Source: Patella vulgata
Lineage: Eukaryota; Mollusca; Gastropoda; Patellidae
Direction: 5' to 3'
NCBI RefSeq assembly: GCF_932274485.2
Contig: NC_065879.2
Coordinates: 41,100,436-41,164,435, forward strand
Length of the DNA stretch: 64,000 nucleotides
Part shown: one piece after another, positions 10,075 through 20,168 of the stretch
Layout: each line of letters begins with the position of its first letter
Position numbering within the stretch: position 1 is the stretch's first letter
Made by a program: the position numbers and the translations under genes
The notes under the pieces: generated by a model
Told to the model about the DNA's origin: nothing
The model's database searches: none
The model's input: only the letters and a program-made list of their open reading frames with translations

Positions 10075-11573
10075 TTAAAACCTAACAACACGTGACATTG
10101 TTTTACTTTTTCCTCTTGTTTTCTCTCTTTCCGTCTGTGATTTGGTTACCGTGCGAATATGATGTAATTCTGATCTGTAATCTTCATGTAGCATCGGAAC
10201 ATAACTAGATGGATGGCACAAATCCTAAATATATAATTGTGAAGATTGTAAAAAAGAACTTTAAAAATGCTCATTGATATTAAGCAGTGTATTTCCGTAT
10301 TCAAAGCCGTTTAGCATTTGCTTTAAATGTAGGTGGACATATACTTTTAAATCACTGAATATCTTAACAGCAAAGAATGACATGGAGATGAGTATTGAAG
10401 GAGTTAGTATTTATAAAATATTGAAACTCCTCCTTACTTTGAGTTACGTCAATTTAAGCAGATAATTGAATTGTTAAAAATGTACCTGATTATGTTCGTA
10501 GAAGGTTTTGTAGCCTCCATGTAGAATATAGACTTCTGGGTAGTATAATCTTGGATAGTTTTGAGAGTTTAACACACGATCTTGTGATCTCAAGTAACGT
10601 AATCTGAAAGAAACAATTTTGTTCACTATTTAGCAGGTTTATCAATGCAAGGCCTAGCTTTGTTGAGATATTTCAAATTGAAAGAATTATTCTGTGTTTT
10701 ATATGGAAAAACTAATGATTTTGAATAGAACATTGGGTTTATAATCTACTTACAATGTAGGGGCCCTCTGGGATGAAAATTCACAATGGAAGATAAGAAT
10801 CTGGGGTCTGTTTTTTTCTGATCGTTGTAATAAAACATCAATAGATTGTTTCGTATAAATATTAACTGCGCCTTGTATGTGTCCTCCGTTATATTCATAT
10901 GGATATCTACAGTCGATGATTGTGAAGCTAGTATGAAATTGGTTATACTCTCCGCCGAATAGATCTGTAAGCTGTAAAATAAAGTAAATGAATATTGGAT
11001 ACACATATTGTAAAGTTTACGGAATGAAGTGTTTTTGTCACATGTTTAATATTCTTTAACGATCTCCTGAAGATGAAGGCTTATTGAGACAGAAGTGGAG
11101 ATAACTTGGTCAATCAGTTTTAATAACTTACTATTTGGGGTGTGATTGATTTGAAATCTTTATGTTTGCCACATATTGTAGGAAGGGTGTATGGTCTGCT
11201 ACAATCAGCTATCAATTCTCCACTTTCTGATAATCTTTCTACGGCTAATTTAATACGATCAGCATCTCTATCCCGCATTTCTTCTTCTACAACATGCACT
11301 AGTCTATTTTCTTTTGTTATTCGATTTGGGACTAGGCAGTTTGATTTATGCAATAAAGTAGGCGACGACTTCATTTCACTTTCTTCCATGCATCTCCGCA
11401 TGTTCAAAGATAGACTACGGCGAGGACCTTCTGGTTTTCGAAGCTTAAACTGAAATAGAAGGAAAACATGATTTTGTCGTTAACGAAAATAAACACAATT
11501 ACGAAATCAGTGTAATTAAAACCAAATTAATATACTTAAAAGAAAAAGAAAATATTCTTACTTCAACATCCAT
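10075..11573 (-). CDS. Cdc25-type dual-specificity phosphatase, copy 1 (inverted)
   Basis: Five minus-strand exons: 11562-11573, 11132-11449, 10754-10971, 10486-10603, 10075-10224; all introns are gt..ag and phases agree. The product is 271 residues. Exon 1 codes only MDVE. Exon 2 (residues 5-110) is a charged N-terminal segment with possible basophilic kinase sites (GPRRSLSL). Exons 3-5 form the Cdc25 rhodanese-fold catalytic domain: [25 protein letters not shown], the active-site loop HCEFSSQR (HCX5R), [12 protein letters not shown] and [15 protein letters not shown]. Cdc25 removes inhibitory phosphates from CDK Thr14/Tyr15 and triggers mitotic or meiotic entry. At 271 residues it is much shorter than vertebrate Cdc25A-C and lacks most of the regulatory N-terminus. 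N-terminal subtype shared with copy 2 (CLVPNR, LSESGE); unique changes include LLHKS and HKDF. No break was seen. Confidence 0.9.
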
Positions 11574-11639
11574 GTTTTAAAGACAAAAATGTATTACACA
11601 AGCAGAAGACTGAAGACAAGATACGAAATAAAACATTAT

Positions 11640-11830
11640 GCTATCACACATAATATATACTGATACCCGTACAATCAATGAGTGAATTAAATCATCATTG
11701 ATTATGGAATAGTAATCGATTATTGATTACTTATGATTGATTTGTGACCTATTGCTGATTGTTTATCACTTATCAATGAGCGCCAATCTCTAAGTGATTG
11801 ATAATGTGCATATGAACTGTCTTAACGAAT
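11640..11830 (-). promoter_or_regulatory. Probable promoter of Cdc25 copy 1
   Basis: Mirror image of the copy 2 promoter region: a TATATA-type box about 85 bp before the ATG, preceded by a stretch dense in ATCAAT/ATTGAT words, the palindromic TAATCGATTA, and ATTGGCGCTCA (inverted CCAAT overlapping GGCGC). Assigned by conservation and motif content only. Confidence 0.45.
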
Positions 11831-12530
11831 AATGAAGAGATTTATTTGTTTAGTTTTGTAAATAAGTTTATTTTGATCCCTTATCAAGTATTTCTTGATT
11901 TCATTTCAAACAGTCAGTTAAGATTGTTTGTAAAGACTGCATGTGATAGAATTTATATTCTAAATAACCTTTCATTTTGTATCGACCCCTGATTGTACGA
12001 AAAATCATGTTTTAGTCATGTAACAGATGATCATATTAATAAAGGTGCATTATGTAAGATTTAGTTTAGTTTAGTTAAAAAGCTGATAAATATTCATTCA
12101 CTTTGATTCACTCACTCCTTTCGTTTGACACTTATCTCTGATATCGTAAACTAGTGATTTGGCGACAAGCGGTATCTGGTAAACTCTATTTATCCCAATG
12201 ATCAGTGACTTGAATATTGCCAGACTGCAGTTCCGGCAGTCTATTTTTCAAATTTTCGGTGGCTTCGTTGAGGTTCGCAAGTCTGTTCGTTTGACACTTT
12301 CCTCTCTGGTCGGATAAACTAGTCCTGCAGGTGACAGGCGGTATCTGGTCAATTCTATTTATCTCTACAATCGGTGCCTAAATACTGTATGATTGTATTT
12401 CCGGCTGTTTATTTTCCAAATTTTTCCGAAATTTACTTTGGCGCACAGTGCCTGAAATACTGCCAGACTGTATTTCCGACAGACTATTTTTCTAAAATTT
12501 CTGGAGGAGACCCCCCCCCCCATACCCCTA

Positions 12531-12716
12531 GTTGAAGCTCGCGCCTTTGCCCACTTAACCTTGGACTTTTCCCCAGCTTTGTCCCTCCAGGGCTATTCTT
12601 AATTATTTAATATATCGTAGCTGTCCCCAAAATATAATTACATTAGCATATTGTATCTCTGATTATAGTTTAAAAAAATGAGTAATTTGTCGAAATAATG
12701 ACATCAACAAATATTT
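12531..12716 (-). repeat. Array-unit segment at the left edge
   Basis: Reverse of the array segment containing 'GGGGAAAAGTCCAAGGTTAAGTGG' words, followed by 'AATTAAGAATAGCCCTGG'. In the tandem units the same AATTAAGAATAGCC is joined almost directly to AAAATGTCT, so this arm retains DNA that the plus-strand units have lost. Confidence 0.6.
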
Positions 12717-13282
12717 GACAGTGAATTAGTGTTCGGATATTAGAACACGAATACTATTCGAATATTCGATGTTCTTGAAATTGTATTCGAATAGTATTCG
12801 AATGCTATTCGAATGCTATTCGAATATTTTCAATATATTTAAAGTGGTTTATATTCAATTTATTATAATTCCTAATCAATTATTAAATAAGTGAAATCTC
12901 TGTTCACTCGTGATCAATGCACCAGATAATATTTTAGCAATTGCCAGTGGATCTTTTACGTAAACTGCCAATTTGTGCACAAGAACTCGGCCTTCCACGA
13001 CATCAAAACAAGTTTTCCATCACCAAATGTATAGGGATTCTTCCGCGCTGCATCCGAAATGAAAGGCATCTCTTTCATTCGTGGGTCTAGCACTGCATCA
13101 ATTTCTATCTTTTTTTCGGAAATCATTGTCGTCTAGTAGTTGCTTCCATATAAGCAGAAAATAGTCTCTTCATGTTGGTGATGAATGTAGGTTCACCCAG
13201 CTGTTTCTTCATGACGAATCCAAGTAAATCCACTACAATGACATAATATATGACGTTGTACAGTGAGTTTCCCTACACATTT
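12717..13282 (-). mobile_element. hAT transposon remnant (left)
   Basis: On the minus strand, about 12900-13260 matches the plus-strand fragment at 31827-32235, which encodes a hAT-like C-terminal motif (IEIAAVLDPRIKEVPL). The end near 12717-12840 is rich in the palindrome ATTCGAAT, repeated several times, as found near the ends of some hAT elements. The copy is truncated and disrupted, and a separate TIR element begins at 13283. Confidence 0.55.
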
Positions 13283-14643
13283 CGTTGGCTGAGGATTAAC
13301 TGGTTCTATGTCCACTTTTTGTCAAACTGAGAAAAATAGGTGTGAAGTTTTGCATCGCTGTATTTTGAAACTCATTGAATTTTTACCAAATTTTCACTGT
13401 TGACAATATAAGCAGCTGGCAGGGTGTGCGGTGCTTTTTAATGCAGTGGTATCCGATCTGGTCAAACCGAAATACGATAAATGGAGATGGGACTTTGTGA
13501 CTTACAAAATTTTATGAATTTGTCAGGCACAAAGTTCTATCTAGGAGGTAGAACCTTGTGTCTCAAGACGATCCGAATCACATAGTTCTATATGCAGCCT
13601 CATTGTTTAAAAAAAAAAACCTAACCGTAAACTGGAGCAACTCTAGCCCAGGAATTACATTGTCACAGGTTCAGAATCCTTCTATTTGTGTAAAACATAT
13701 TTAGCCTATGCCAAAGTAACCCCTTAGGTCTAAAGTTACTCTGGTTTACAGGAGAACAAAATGGGTTTAATTCATGAAAATTACTATTGAAATCCATGCT
13801 ACATTTTCGCCTGACGAAGATCAACCATGAGTGTCAATTTATTGAATAGCTACAAAAATATGATTTCGGAAAAAGTACCACATAACACTCTCAAGCATTA
13901 AAACAAAAAGCCTTTTCCGGCCCAAAATTTAACGAAGAGAAAGCATTGTCCACTGATTGGACAGGTAACCTCACCCTTAGCTTACCGCCAAGGACATGTA
14001 TATTTGATAAAGATCATAAATATATTACACTGTAAGCCTATGATGGTAGGGAGCCATGGTGGCCAAGTGGCTCGCTAGGCTGGAGGAAGCGGCTGTCTAG
14101 TCGTTCGGATGGGTCGAAAAACTGAGTTCCCGTGTCTGGCATGTACGTAAAAGATCCCTTGGGCTTGATGTCAACTAGTTCCATCTCCATCATTATGCAC
14201 TGAACTACTGTGTACGATCATTCAAAATAAAAATAGGGTTTCAACAAAACATTAGGCCTAAGCTGTCTTAAATTGCCTAACAATCTACCTTTCTGACAGA
14301 TTAAGAATTTCATTCTGGGACAATATTCTGAGGGCCATACGGCAAGTTTTCTGCTCTAGAAATACAGCCATGCTGGTGTCTCTTTCGGCCATTTTGTCAA
14401 AAGACCACATGACACCAGACCCAGGAATTATATTGGTGAAAGTGGACATAGAACTTTGTGAGGGGGAATGGATTGAAATTTAAACAAAGGCCTATGTGTT
14501 TTTTGGCAATTTAACCTAGAGGGCGCTTCTGAATTAAATCATGCTCACAGTACATAGCACCTGTTGATTCAAAGATAGTTTTTATGCAAATATCTCATTT
14601 TTAGTGAAAAGTGGACATAGAACCAGTTAATCCTCAGCCAACA
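13283..14643. mobile_element. Non-autonomous TIR DNA transposon, 1361 bp
   Basis: Terminal inverted repeats of about 36 bp: the left end reads CGTTGGCTGAGGATTAACTG and continues through GGTTCTATGTCCACTTTT; the right end is the complement with TG instead of CG at the tip. A 4-bp duplication ATTT flanks it (13279-13282 and 14644-14647), and the uninterrupted site exists as AAAT at 31823-31826 on the other side of the array. No transposase frame is visible. 'GTGGACATAGAAC' also recurs inside near 14445. A truncated SINE B is nested at about 14050-14165. Superfamily not assigned. Confidence 0.8.
14050..14165 (+). repeat. Truncated SINE family B inside the TIR element
   Basis: Begins 'GGAGCCATGGTGGCCAAGTGG' (tRNA-like head with A-box), then jumps to 'GGCTGTCTAGTCGTTCGGATG', 'CCGTGTCTGGCATGTACG' and 'TAAAAGATCCCTTGGGC'. 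The B-box segment and the tail are missing. It was either inserted in the TIR element or captured by it. Confidence 0.6.
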
Positions 14644-15057
14644 ATTTGTTCAGATAGACATTTTCCACTTGTTCGCTCTGCACGTGGTGCGTTTAATTAT
14701 TTGATATTGTTTATATTTACCAAATACATTTTGATGTATCTTCGACCGGAAGTCTAGAGTAGGCCTACTGCGATAATTATTATAACACGGGCGTTCTGCT
14801 TTAAATATGAGTGAGTGAGATTGAGAGAGAGAGAGGGAGAGAAATGGGGTTAAACGTCCACTCGACACAAATTATTTCATTTCGCGACTAACATATGGTT
14901 CAATTTTATTTCAATAATTCGCTTGACCAATGCATTTTTCTTTGATTAGCCTACAAACCGAAATCAGAGAGGTGTTGGTATTTGGCCTGAATATTGTGTA
15001 TCTTGTCACCTACCAGACCGTTCAATTCCTTTAATATCTTAAAGGAGCTAAGTCGCT
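14644..15057 (-). repeat. Array-unit tail in inverted orientation
   Basis: Reverse complement of the segment at about 31440-31830 and of the tails between the tandem Cdc25 units: 'CAGTAGGCCTACTCTAGAC', a 'TACATCAAAATGTATTTGG' word, a family A SINE tail with GAGAGA tract (14815-14945), and 'GATTTCGGTTTGT'. It retains 'CACCACGTGCAGAGCGAAC', which is present at the right flank but missing in the internal units. Confidence 0.65.
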
Positions 15058-15344
15058 AATATTTGGGACCTAGAAATTGACACAAATGGGTCGAAACGCA
15101 TACAAATTAATAATGTAATGTATATAAATTGATTTACATTCAATCCTTTCTGTTTTTACTGTAATTTCTAATCAGTTAGGTTCGGCGAAATACGCCAGTA
15201 TTCTCAATTAAATTTCAATCTCTAGCGTCTGGTTATTCCAGTCTAGGCCGATAGTATTTATTGGGCATGCTCTCCAGATAAGATGTAGCGTCACCGTTTG
15301 ACATAACTTGTGGAATATGCCTAGCCTCGTTTTTCGAGTCCCTT
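15058..15344 (-). repeat. Dispersed repeat shared with 38130-38460
   Basis: Reversed, this stretch matches the sequence around 38140-38460, including 'GGTCCCAAATATTAGCGA', 'CAGAAACGACTGAATG-like', 'GGCGTATTTCACCGAAC', 'CCAGATGCTAGAGATTG' and 'AGGGACTCGAAGAACGAGGC'. A shorter match lies near 49680-49780. At 15048 it departs from the Cdc25 array sequence exactly at a TTAA. No gene is seen; a mobile-element fragment of unknown class is likely. Confidence 0.6.
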
Positions 15345-15359
15345 ATTACAGTCTGTCGG

Positions 15360-15720
15360 AAATGCAGTCTGGCAGTATTTCAGGCACTGTGCGCCAAAGT
15401 AAATGTCGGAAAATTTGGAAAATAAACAGCCGGCAATACAATCGTACAGTATTTAGGCACCGATTGTAGAGATAAATAGAATTGACCAGATACCGCCTGT
15501 CACCTGCAGGACTAGTTTATCCGACCAGAGAGGAATGTGTCAAACGAACAGACTTGCGAACCTCAACGAAGCCACCGAAAATTTGAAAAATAGACTGCCG
15601 GAACTGCAGTCTGGCAATATTCAAGTCACTGATCATCGGGATAAATAGAGCTTACCAGAAACCGCTTGTCGCCAAATCACTAGTTTATGATATCAGAGAT
15701 AAGTGTCAAACGAAAGGAGT
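15360..15720 (+). repeat. Two diverged ~130-bp repeats upstream of each Cdc25 copy
   Basis: Two segments share the order 'CAGTCTGGCA-TATT', 'GATAAATAGA', 'ACCAGA(T/A)ACCGC', 'ACTAGTTTAT', 'GTGTCAAACGAA'. They occupy about 15360-15560 and 15595-15715 and recur ahead of every plus-strand copy and, inverted, ahead of copy 1. They may be promoter-distal elements or old transposon sequence. Confidence 0.5.
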
Positions 15721-16019
15721 GAGTGAATCAAAGTGAATGAATATTTATCAGCTTTTTTAACTAAACTAAATCTTACATAATGCATCTTTAATAATATGAT
15801 CATCTGTTACATGACTAAAACGTGATTTTTCGTACAATCAGGGGCCGATACAAAATGAAAGATTATTTCGAATATAAATTCTGTCACATGCAGTCTTTAC
15901 AAACAATCTTAACTGACTGTTTGAAATGAAATCAAGAAATACTTGATAAGTGATCAAAATAAACTTATTTACGAAACTAAACAAATAATTCTTTTCATTA
16001 TTCGTTAAGACAGTTCATA

Positions 16020-16180
16020 TGCACATTATCAATCACTTAGAGATTGGCGCTCATTGATAAGTGATAAACAATCAGCAATAGGTCACAAATCAATCATAAG
16101 TAATCAATAATCGATTACTATTCCATAATCAATGATGATTTAATTCACTCATTGATTGTACGGGTATCAGTATATATTAC
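16020..16180 (+). promoter_or_regulatory. Probable promoter of Cdc25 copy 2
   Basis: TATATAT at 16171-16177, 86 bp before the ATG. Upstream are ATTGGCGCTCATTG near 16045 (inverted CCAAT box plus GGCGC, as in NF-Y and E2F/CDE-type cell-cycle promoters), the palindrome TAATCGATTA inside AATCAATAATCGATTACT near 16102, and many ATCAAT/ATTGAT words of the type bound by homeodomain and CUT factors. The block is conserved in all six copies (about 11640-11830, 19930-20090, 22640-22830, 26030-26220 and 29420-29610). Function is inferred. Confidence 0.5.
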
Positions 16181-16256
16181 GTGTGATAGCATAATGTTTT
16201 ATTTCGTATCTTGTCTTCAGTCTTCTGCTTGTGTAATACATTTTTGTCTTTAAAAC

Positions 16257-17755
16257 ATGGATGTTGAAGTAAGAATATTTTCTTTTTGTTTTAAGTATAT
16301 TAATTTGGTTTTAATTACACTGATTTCGTAATGGTGTTTATTTTCGTTAACGACAAAATCATGTTTTCCTTCTATTTCAGTTTAAGCTTCGAAAACCAGA
16401 AGGTCCTCGCCGTAGTCTATCTTTGAACATGCGGAGATGCATGGAAGAAAGTGAAATGAAGTCGTCGCCTACTTTATTGCGTAAATCAAACTGCCTAGTC
16501 CCAAATCGAATAACAAAAGAAAATAGACTAGTGCATGTTGTAGAAGAAGAAATGCGGGATAGAGATGCTGATCGTATTAAATTAGCCGTAGAAAGATTAT
16601 CAGAAAGTGGAGAATTGATAGCTGATTGTAGCAGACCATACACCCTTCCTACAATATGTGGCAAACATAAAGATCTCAAATCAATCACAACCCAAATAGT
16701 AAGTTATTAAAACTGATTGACCAAGTTATCCCCACTTCTGTCTCAATAAGCCTTTATCTGCAGGAGATCGTTAAAGAATATTAAACATGTGACAAAAATA
16801 CTTCATTCCGTAAATTTTACAATATGTGTATCCAATATTCATTTACTTTTTTTTACAGCTTACAGATCTATTCGGCGGAGAGTATAACCAATTTCATACT
16901 AGCTTCACAATCATCGACTGTAGATATCCATATGAATATAACGGAGGACACATACAAGGCGCAGTTAATATTTATACGAAACAATCTATTGATGTTTTAT
17001 TACAACGATCAGAAAAAAACAGACCCCAGATTCTTATCTTCCATTGTGAATTTTCATCCCAGAGGGCCCCTACATTGTAAGTAGATTATAAACCAAACGT
17101 TCTATTCAAAATCATTGGTTTTTCCATATAAAACACAGAATAATTCTTTCAATTTGAAATATCTCAACAAAGCAAGGCCTTGCATTGATAAACCTGCTAA
17201 AAAGTGAAAAAAAATGTTTCTTTCAGATTACGTTACTTGAGATCACAAGATCGTGTGTTAAACTCTCAAAACTATCCAAGATTATACTACCCAGAAGTCT
17301 ATATTCTACATGGAGGCTACAAAACCTTCTACGAACATAATCAGGTACATTTTTAACAATTCAATTATCTGCTTAAATTGACGTAACTCAAAGTATGGAG
17401 GAGTTTCAATATTTTATAAATACTAACTCCTTCAATACTCATCTCCATGTCATTCTTTGCTGTTAAGATATTCAGTGATTTAAAAGTATATGTCCACCTA
17501 CATTTAAAGCAAATGCTAAACGGCTTTGAATACGGAAATACACTGCTTAATATCGATGAGCATTTTTAAAGTTCTTTTTTACAATCTTCACAATTATATA
17601 TTTAGGATTTGTGCCATCCATCTAGTTATGTTCCGATGCTACATGAAGATTACAGATCAGAATTACATCATATTCGCACGGTAACCAAATCACAGACGGA
17701 AAGAGAGAAAACAAGAGGAAAAAGTAAAACAATGTCACGTGTTGTTAGGTTTTAA
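16257..17755 (+). CDS. Cdc25-type phosphatase, copy 2
   Basis: Exons 16257-16268, 16381-16698, 16859-17076, 17227-17344, 17606-17755. Every donor and acceptor fits consensus; coding lengths 12, 318, 218, 118 and 150 nt give 271 residues plus stop. The first exon is chosen because MDVE joins in phase 0 to exon 2 after 'ctatttcag', and a TATA box lies 86 bp upstream. The catalytic domain is complete: CH2-type [10 protein letters not shown], the cysteine loop [10 protein letters not shown] and [13 protein letters not shown]. In the loop the residue before the catalytic Arg is Gln, where human Cdc25A-C have Glu. The C-terminus is basic ([18 protein letters not shown]). Substrate is expected to be CDK1/2-cyclin in nucleus or cytoplasm. 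AATAAA follows at 17847-17852. This is the sister of inverted copy 1 (CLVPNR, LVHVV, LSESGE). No break seen. Confidence 0.92.
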
Positions 17756-18003
17756 ACTGTAATTGTTATTTATATAAATTTGTTACGTTTGAAATTGATT
17801 TTACTGTAAATATTGTTGTTCTGTTATAATTTATTTTGTAAATGTGAATAAATCAAAAATCTTCAAAAGTAATAAATCAGGTGAAATGTATTCTGTGAAC
17901 GCTGGATTGCTTCAGCATTAAGGAATCAAGTTATTGGAACCGTATCATATTACATGTACAATGTAATCCACTGGAATGTTTGAAAGCATTTGTTCTGGAT
18001 TAA

Positions 18004-18354
18004 AGGCTCAATACCACTCTTGTTGTAACTGAATAATATGTCCCAATCTTTATTCTGGTCAACAAATTGCATGCACTATTTTACAATATCCCAATTAATT
18101 GATGATACAAATTTCATCTTAACACACCTAATTTAAAAAATTGGAAAAATTCAACTAAATGATTTGAAAAGCCTGACGTAAAGCTTTTCAAATGTGACTT
18201 GGATTTAAAAATATTTTTGAACCCTCTGGACAAGTAAAATAGGATTTAATGGATAATTTACACAAAAGGTAGGACACTAACACATCTATTACTTAGAATA
18301 AGGCTATTTTTTATTTTCTGGAGCTGTCAAGCCAGCAAGAGTGGTATTGTCCCT
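18004..18354. mobile_element. TTAA-flanked MITE, 351 bp
   Basis: Termini are inverted: AGGCTCAATACCACTCTTG at the left and, complemented, AGGGACAATACCACTCTTG at the right (two mismatches in 19). TTAA flanks both sides (18000-18003, 18355-18358), while the homologous site in the inverted Cdc25 arm (9810-9813) has a single TTAA and no insert. A TTAA target suggests piggyBac-like mobilisation; a TA target with AAGG.. ends (Tc1/mariner) fits the same letters. No coding capacity. Confidence 0.8.
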
Positions 18355-18356
18355 TT

Positions 18357-18830
18357 AAGTGTTTTGCAAATGTCCACTTTTCGTAATTCGCATGCTAATG
18401 GCATCGAATATATTTAGAAAAATCGAAATTGTAGAGCTATTCAGATACGCCTTGTGATTTTGAAAATAATTTCAAATTCTCTGATCTGTTAAGATATTAA
18501 AAGACTTAAACGGACTGGTAGGTGACAAGATACACAATATTCAAGCCAAATACCAACACCTCTCTGGAGCTGTCAAGCCAGCAAGAGTGTTATTGTCCAC
18601 TGTGTTTTGCAAATGTCCACTTTTCGTAATTCGCATGCTAATGGCATCGAATATATTTAGAAAAATCGAAATTGTAGAGCTATTCAGATACGCCTTGTGA
18701 TTTTGAAAATAATTTCAAATTCTCTGATCTGTTAAGATATTAAAAGACTTGAACGGACTGGTAGGTGACAAGATACACAATATTCAAGCCAAATACCAAC
18801 ACCTCTCTGATTTCGGTTTGTTGGCTAATC
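18357..18830 (+). repeat. Partial tandem duplication of the 3' flank
   Basis: The stretch 'GTGTTTTGCAAATGTCCACT' through 'CCAAATACCAACACCTCTCT' occurs twice (from about 18359 and from about 18603). The second copy is preceded by 'CTGGAGCTGTCAAGCCAGCAA', the 3' end of the MITE, whose terminal CCCTTTAA is replaced by CCACT. Later units (near 24700 and 28080) carry only this altered junction. Confidence 0.7.
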
Positions 18831-18839
18831 AAAGAAAAA

Positions 18840-18992
18840 TTCATTGGTCAAGCGAATTATTGAAATAAAATTGAACCATATGTTAGTCAAGAAATGACCT
18901 AATTTATGTCGAGTGGACGATAAACTCCCCCCCCCCCAACCCTCTCTCTCTTACACACTCACTCTCACACTCTCTCTCTCAATCTCACTCAC
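18840..18992 (+). repeat. SINE family A 3' part, repeated in the array
   Basis: 'AAGCGAATTATTGAAATAAA', 'GAACCATATGTTAGTC', 'GTCGAGTGGACGATAAACTC', a C-tract and a CTCTCT/CACTCT tract. The same truncated copy recurs at about 24965-25110, 28355-28500 and 31575-31660, so it was present before the units multiplied. Confidence 0.75.
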
Positions 18993-20168
18993 TCATATTA
19001 ATAGTAGAACGTCCGTGTTATAATAATTATCGCAGTAGGCCTACTCTAGACTTCCTATCGAAGATACATCAAAATGTATTTGGTAAATATAAACAATATC
19101 AAATAATAAACGCAACAAGTGGAAAATGTCTTCTAGAAAAATTAAGAATAGCCTGTCACATGCAGTGACGGAGCGAGCCGCCGGTGGTTGGAGGGGCAAA
19201 GCTGGGGAAAAGTCCAAGGTTAAGTGGTACGGGGGGGGGGGGGCTCGTCCAGAAATTTTTGAAAAACAGTCTGTCGGAAATGCAGTCTGGCAGTATTTCA
19301 GGCTCTGTGCGCCAAAGTAAATTTCGGAAAAATTTGGAAAATAAACAGTCGGAAATACACTCGTACAGTATTTAGTTACCGATTGTAGAGATAAATAGAA
19401 TTGACCAGATATCGCCTGTCACCTGCAGGACTAGTTTATCCAACCAGTGAGGAAAGTGTCAAACGAACAGACTTGCCAACCTCAACGAAGCCACCGAAAA
19501 TTTGAAAAATTGACTTCCGGAACTGCAGTCTGGGAATATTCCAGTCACTGATCATCGGGATAAATAGAGCTTACCAGATACCGCTTGTCGCCAAATCACT
19601 AGTTTATGATATCAGAGATAAGTGTCAAACGAAAGGAGTGAGTGAATCAAAGTGAATGAATATTTATCAGCTTTTTTTTACTAAACTAAATCTTACATAA
19701 TGCATCTTTAATAATATGATCATCTGTTACATGACCAAAACGTGATATTTCGTACAATCAGGGGCCGATACAAAATGAAAGATTATTTCGAATATAAATT
19801 CTGTCACATGCAGTCTTTACAAACAATCTTAACTGAAATGAAATCAAGAAATACTTGATAAGTGATCAAAATAAACTTATTTACGAAACTAAACAAATAA
19901 ATCTTTTCATTATTCGTTAAGACAGTTCATATGCACATTATCAATCACTTAGCGATTGGCGCTCATTGATAAGTGATAAACAATCAGCACTAGGTCACAA
20001 ATCAATCATAAGTAATCAATAATCGATTACTATTCAATGATCAATGATGATTTAATTCACTCATTGATTGTACGGGTATCAGTATATATTACGTGTGATA
20101 GCATAATGTTTTATTTCGTATCTTGTCTTCAGTCTTCTGCTTGTGTAATACATTTTTGTCTTTAAAAC

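Larger units (their letters stand above)
9652..12530 (-). repeat. Left arm of a large inverted duplication carrying Cdc25 copy 1
   Basis: Read in reverse this stretch matches about 15345-18500 with only scattered differences. It holds the promoter region, five exons, introns and 3' flank of a Cdc25 gene. The match begins near 9652 and runs to about 12530 apart from the 351-bp MITE at 18004-18354, which is absent here; this arm has the empty TTAA at 9810-9813. The spacer between the arms is about 2.8 kb. Confidence 0.85.

Noticed and set aside
10274-10465. 63-codon frame opposite to each Cdc25 copy (also near 21277, 23711, 27101 and 30788)
   Set aside because: It lies in intron 4 of the Cdc25 gene on the other strand and recurs only because the intron is duplicated.
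16377-16688. 103-codon frame antisense to Cdc25 exon 2 in every copy
   Set aside because: Shadow of the coding exon; the sense strand has the correct splice sites, phase and conserved protein.
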